Shown piece by piece: positions 61,621-64,000 of a stretch of 64,000 bases of DNA. The notes below the pieces were generated by a model. The model was given only the letters and a program-made list of their open reading frames with translations. It was not told the DNA's origin and did no database searches. The stretch's first letter is position 1. Every line of letters starts with the position of its first letter. Both the position numbers and the translations under genes were made by a program. The stretch comes from SB25 sp029560875 (lineage in GTDB: Bacteria > Bacteroidota > Bacteroidia > Bacteroidales > Tenuifilaceae): positions 1-64,000 of the forward strand of contig DAOOPM010000002.1 of the NCBI GenBank assembly GCA_035388225.1, given 5' to 3'.

Positions 61621-62784
61621 TTAGATAATTCGGATAACTGTATCTATTAGTTTCTCGTCAACGTAGGGTTTGAATGCCTTGTACCAAACGCTGTCGTTGT
61701 ATGTAATCATATTATAGTCAATCTGGTTTTTGTAGTTATTGATAAAATCAATTGACCAAGGTATTGCTTCGTTACTTATTAATCCTTGGTTAAAGGTGTG
61801 ATGCTCAATTCTATTCCCTTTTTCATTTATCTCAAACTCAACAGTTATACCTCCCCAAATAAACTTATCTTCAAAATGGTCTATAAACTCTTTACTCCAT
61901 GGTAGGCCTGTGTTTAAACTTAAGTGTTCCCAATCCCATAGTTCTAGGAATATATTAATGAATTCAATAGACCAAGGTAAAGCCTTATTGTACGAAAATG
62001 CAAATAAAGCATGGTTATTGGGATTCAACCATTTATCCAAGTTGTTCTCAAGGAATTCTGGATCGGAAAAAAGTAGTTCATTGCCAGCAATGCCAAACCA
62101 ACTTATATGATCTTCCCACCTTTTTAGTAGATTCATACTATACCATGGCAAGTTGGAGTTTCTACATATTGAATCCCATTCTAGTAATTCGTGATACTTA
62201 TCTACTATTTCTACTTTACCTGTTAACCCTTTGTTAGTAATAAACCAGAAACTATCCTTTTCCAATCTTTGGAAATGTTTCTCGATAAATGCATTTGACC
62301 AAGGAAGTTTATTGTTGCCAGACATTTTGAACCAATCCCACTCATTTACAAATAGGTCTATAAGATTTTCAGTCCATGGAATGGATTCGTTACTACTCAT
62401 TTGCTTGTAATCCCATAGCTTCTTGTACTTGTTTATTAATGCCATATTCCAACAAATTCCATCGTTGGAAGCTATTGTGGAGTGTGAGCAGTTATCCGTA
62501 TTCTCCCATACAATTAATGGCAAAAACTTATCAATCAAAGACAAATCTTTAAAGACAGATGGATTGGTCGATAGGTAGTGCCAATCCAGATTATTCTTAA
62601 ACTTTTGGAGTATTTCCCCGTTCCAGTTAATGTTTGGATTTTCAGAAATTTTATGCCAATCTAAAAAGTCTCTATACTTACTAAGTTGATGGCTAGTAAA
62701 ACTATAGTGATTCGAAATAAATGTTTTAAATACATCGGGATGCTTAATAAATAACGAAGTAATATCTTTAGTTATTTGGGACAT
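61621..62784 (-). CDS. Tryptophan-rich tandem-repeat protein
   Basis: A 387-residue protein with no signal peptide, built almost wholly of about ten degenerate 26-30-residue repeats. The consensus is roughly WDWxxLSxNxxLPWSxEFIxxF, for example LWDWEHLSLNTGLPWSKEFI and EWDWFKMSGNNKLPWSNAFI. Trp-Asp-Trp and Pro-Trp pairs recur through the whole length. I recognise the pattern only as an uncharacterised bacterial repeat. It is probably a helical solenoid used for binding. It lies in the island's accessory region. Confidence 0.7.
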   Translation of the reverse strand: MSQITKDITSLFIKHPDVFKTFISNHYSFTSHQLSKYRDFLDWHKISENPNINWNGEILQKFKNNLDWHYLSTNPSVFKDLSLIDKFLPLIVWENTDNCSHSTIASNDGICWNMALINKYKKLWDYKQMSSNESIPWTENLIDLFVNEWDWFKMSGNNKLPWSNAFIEKHFQRLEKDSFWFITNKGLTGKVEIVDKYHELLEWDSICRNSNLPWYSMNLLKRWEDHISWFGIAGNELLFSDPEFLENNLDKWLNPNNHALFAFSYNKALPWSIEFINIFLELWDWEHLSLNTGLPWSKEFIDHFEDKFIWGGITVEFEINEKGNRIEHHTFNQGLISNEAIPWSIDFINNYKNQIDYNMITYNDSVWYKAFKPYVDEKLIDTVIRII

Positions 62785-62829
62785 AGTGCATTACTTCTTG
62801 CGGTATTGTATTGTACAAAGTGTTAGTGC

Positions 62830-63231
62830 CTAAAAAAGTTTCTTTCGTGCTTCTTCTGGAATTGTCATTTCTAGTTCATAGTATCTTTTCCCTCTATCAA
62901 GAATTTCGTTAATAACATCAGAATTGCCTAGTTCTGATGATAAGTTAAAAAGTCGACCAACAGTTTGCTGAAATGCAAATGTGATTGTTATCTTACCATT
63001 TGAAATGTTTGGTATGTATATAGGCGACATCATATCCCAATTAAATTCATCTAGCCTATCAAGAATTTCATTTCTTGCGATGAACGCAAGAAATGATAAG
63101 TCACTTTCTGCATCAGGAGTCTCAATATAAGGATTCTTTATCTTTGTCTCTGTTTCATTAACCATTATATATAAACCACTGAAAGCTTGTGCTAGTTTAT
63201 GGTATTCTATACCCTTTCTAAAAAAGTTCAT
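62830..63231 (-). CDS. Hypothetical island protein
   Basis: A 133-residue helical cytoplasmic protein (MNFFRKGIEYHKLAQAFSG), with no recognised family. It lies 45 bases upstream of the repeat-protein gene in the same direction and ends TIPEEARKKLF. It could be a partner of that gene. Confidence 0.6.
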   Translation of the reverse strand: MNFFRKGIEYHKLAQAFSGLYIMVNETETKIKNPYIETPDAESDLSFLAFIARNEILDRLDEFNWDMMSPIYIPNISNGKITITFAFQQTVGRLFNLSSELGNSDVINEILDRGKRYYELEMTIPEEARKKLF

Positions 63232-63290
63232 AGTTGAAAATATTTAATTGTTTAAAAATGTTGATTTTCTAAATACAAAAATGCCTACTA

Positions 63291-63500
63291 CTATTTGCTG
63301 CTTACAAGTGCAACTATTGCCATTGCTATAAAGTGACCAATTTTGCTGCATACACCCCAAGCAATTATAAAGCCAATTGCTCCGAGAAAACTTTCTGGCT
63401 CAATCCAATTCCAGGTTATAACACCCGATAAGATCGAGATGGTTATTGTTATAATCCATAAAATAACAATAAAAGTATTGTCTTTATTAGAGTTGCTCAT
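63291..63500 (-). CDS. Small two-pass membrane protein
   Basis: A 69-residue protein with two hydrophobic segments (FIVILWIITITISILSGVI, about 10-28, and FLGAIGFIIAWGVCSKIGHF, about 39-58). No family was recognised. It shares direction with the genes on each side (59- and 31-base gaps) and may belong to their transcript. Confidence 0.55.
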   Translation of the reverse strand: MSNSNKDNTFIVILWIITITISILSGVITWNWIEPESFLGAIGFIIAWGVCSKIGHFIAMAIVALVSSK

Positions 63501-63531
63501 TTGTTTAGTTGTTATTAATAGCCAATTTAGG

Positions 63532-64000
63532 TTACTTGTTTTCAGACATTATTTGATTAACAATGCTTTCATTAAACTTCATTCTTAATATATCAGGGGC
63601 AGATTCAGAACTTTTGTCCAAAAACTTCCAATTTAATCCATTGTCATTAGATATTCCAATGACTTCTCCTCCAGTTTTTACTTCGTCAAATTTTTTCTTT
63701 GCTATGAAATATACTACCACTGTATATAACTTATCAGTTTCGAGGTCAATTTTTTTTGTGATTTCACCAACTTCAAACTTTATTGTAAGGTTATTTTTTA
63801 TAGCACTTCTTTTTATATCTCGGACAGTTTCTCTAAATACATCTTTAACTAGATCCATATTGTAATCGTCTGGCAGGTTCTTTTTCATCCAAATAAACAT
63901 ATCTGGATAGCAATAGCGAATAGCAGTCTCTGGGTCTTCGCCATAAAATGCTGTTAAATATTCTTTCAGCTGTGATTTTAAGTTATTCTCGATAGAGTCG
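63532..64000 (-). CDS. Hypothetical protein, 5' end beyond the window
   Basis: The frame is open from the stop at 63532 to the window edge. Upstream of the internal Met at 63900 the translation still reads as protein (LKEYLTAFYGEDPETAIRYC), so that Met is probably not the start. The visible 156 residues contain a beta-rich middle (KFEVGEITKKIDLETDKLYTVVVYF). The pattern recalls DUF4878/SnoaL-like folds but no family is assigned. Confidence 0.6.
   Translation of the reverse strand, partial: DSIENNLKSQLKEYLTAFYGEDPETAIRYCYPDMFIWMKKNLPDDYNMDLVKDVFRETVRDIKRSAIKNNLTIKFEVGEITKKIDLETDKLYTVVVYFIAKKKFDEVKTGGEVIGISNDNGLNWKFLDKSSESAPDILRMKFNESIVNQIMSENK

Larger units (their letters stand above)
52478..64000 (+). 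mobile_element. Integrated element at tRNA-Ala (left end only)
   Basis: A Bacteroidota-type tyrosine integrase lies 235 bases after tRNA-Ala. It is followed by accessory genes, a DUF3871 protein and an AAA ATPase, and no housekeeping gene up to the window edge. The T-arm-to-acceptor end of the tRNA is the expected left attachment repeat; the right copy would be outside the window. Whether it is a conjugative element, a phage or a satellite cannot be told: no transfer or structural gene is visible. Confidence 0.65.

Overview
The window looks like a chromosomal segment from a free-living member of the Bacteroidota (Bacteroidales/Marinilabiliales-like). The signs are promoters of the TTTG-N19-TAnnTTTG type, an Erm(F)-like methylase, a CfiA-like metallo-beta-lactamase, a lamin-tail-domain protein with a gliding/type IX-type C-terminus, paired TonB proteins, a DUF3871 protein and a Bacteroidota-type tyrosine integrase in an island next to tRNA-Ala.

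Region 1 (1-17.6 kb) is the most unusual part: an integron-like gene-cassette array. Twelve long imperfect palindromes (attC-like, about 133-188 bp) separate twelve cassettes. Nearly all genes are on the minus strand and each is followed by its site. In all twelve cassettes the 9-10 bases at the cassette start are the reverse complement of the outer core of that cassette's own attC, which is the geometry expected when circular cassettes insert at a G^TT core. All sites share a strand asymmetry between the core and the stem: 5 nt on one arm and 2 nt (1 nt in one site) on the other. At the head of the array is a tyrosine recombinase (16505-17623) that lacks the insertion typical of IntI and carries an extra N-terminal domain. 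A candidate cassette promoter (16489-16519) and an attI-like core (16405-16413) lie between it and the first cassette. Cargo includes a single-chain restriction-modification enzyme, a TerB/membrane/vWA operon, a DUF2975/HTH pair with its own operator, MORN and repeat lipoproteins, three non-coding cassettes (two identical in tandem), and an Erm(F)-like gene whose start codon was hit and duplicated by an IS1595-family element.

Region 2 (17.8-27.7 kb) is ordinary core genome: prfB with a programmed frameshift, a zinc-ribbon protein, two EamA transporters, a fasciclin lipoprotein, an M20 peptidase, a flippase-like membrane protein, purQ and an EEP-family hydrolase. A degenerate dispersed repeat fills several of the gaps.

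Region 3 (28.0-41.6 kb) is a one-direction cluster. It holds CheR, a GAF/PAS sensor, a CheR-like probable pseudoenzyme, a lone CheB, a GAF protein, a GAF/PAS/SpoIIE phosphatase, a SiaB kinase, a SiaC phosphoprotein, an ABCG-type exporter fused to a TerB-like domain, and two exported proteins. It reads as a methylation plus partner-switching signalling system tied to an exporter.

Region 4 (41.8-52.1 kb) holds the CfiA-like beta-lactamase, an 1881-residue surface protein, asd, hflX and two tandem TonB-family genes.

Region 5 (52.3 kb to the end) starts with a tRNA remnant, tRNA-Ala(GGC) and a second tyrosine integrase. It continues as an integrated element with an AAA ATPase/DUF3871 module, a very large MORN protein, a tryptophan-rich repeat protein and several small unknown genes, and runs off the right edge.
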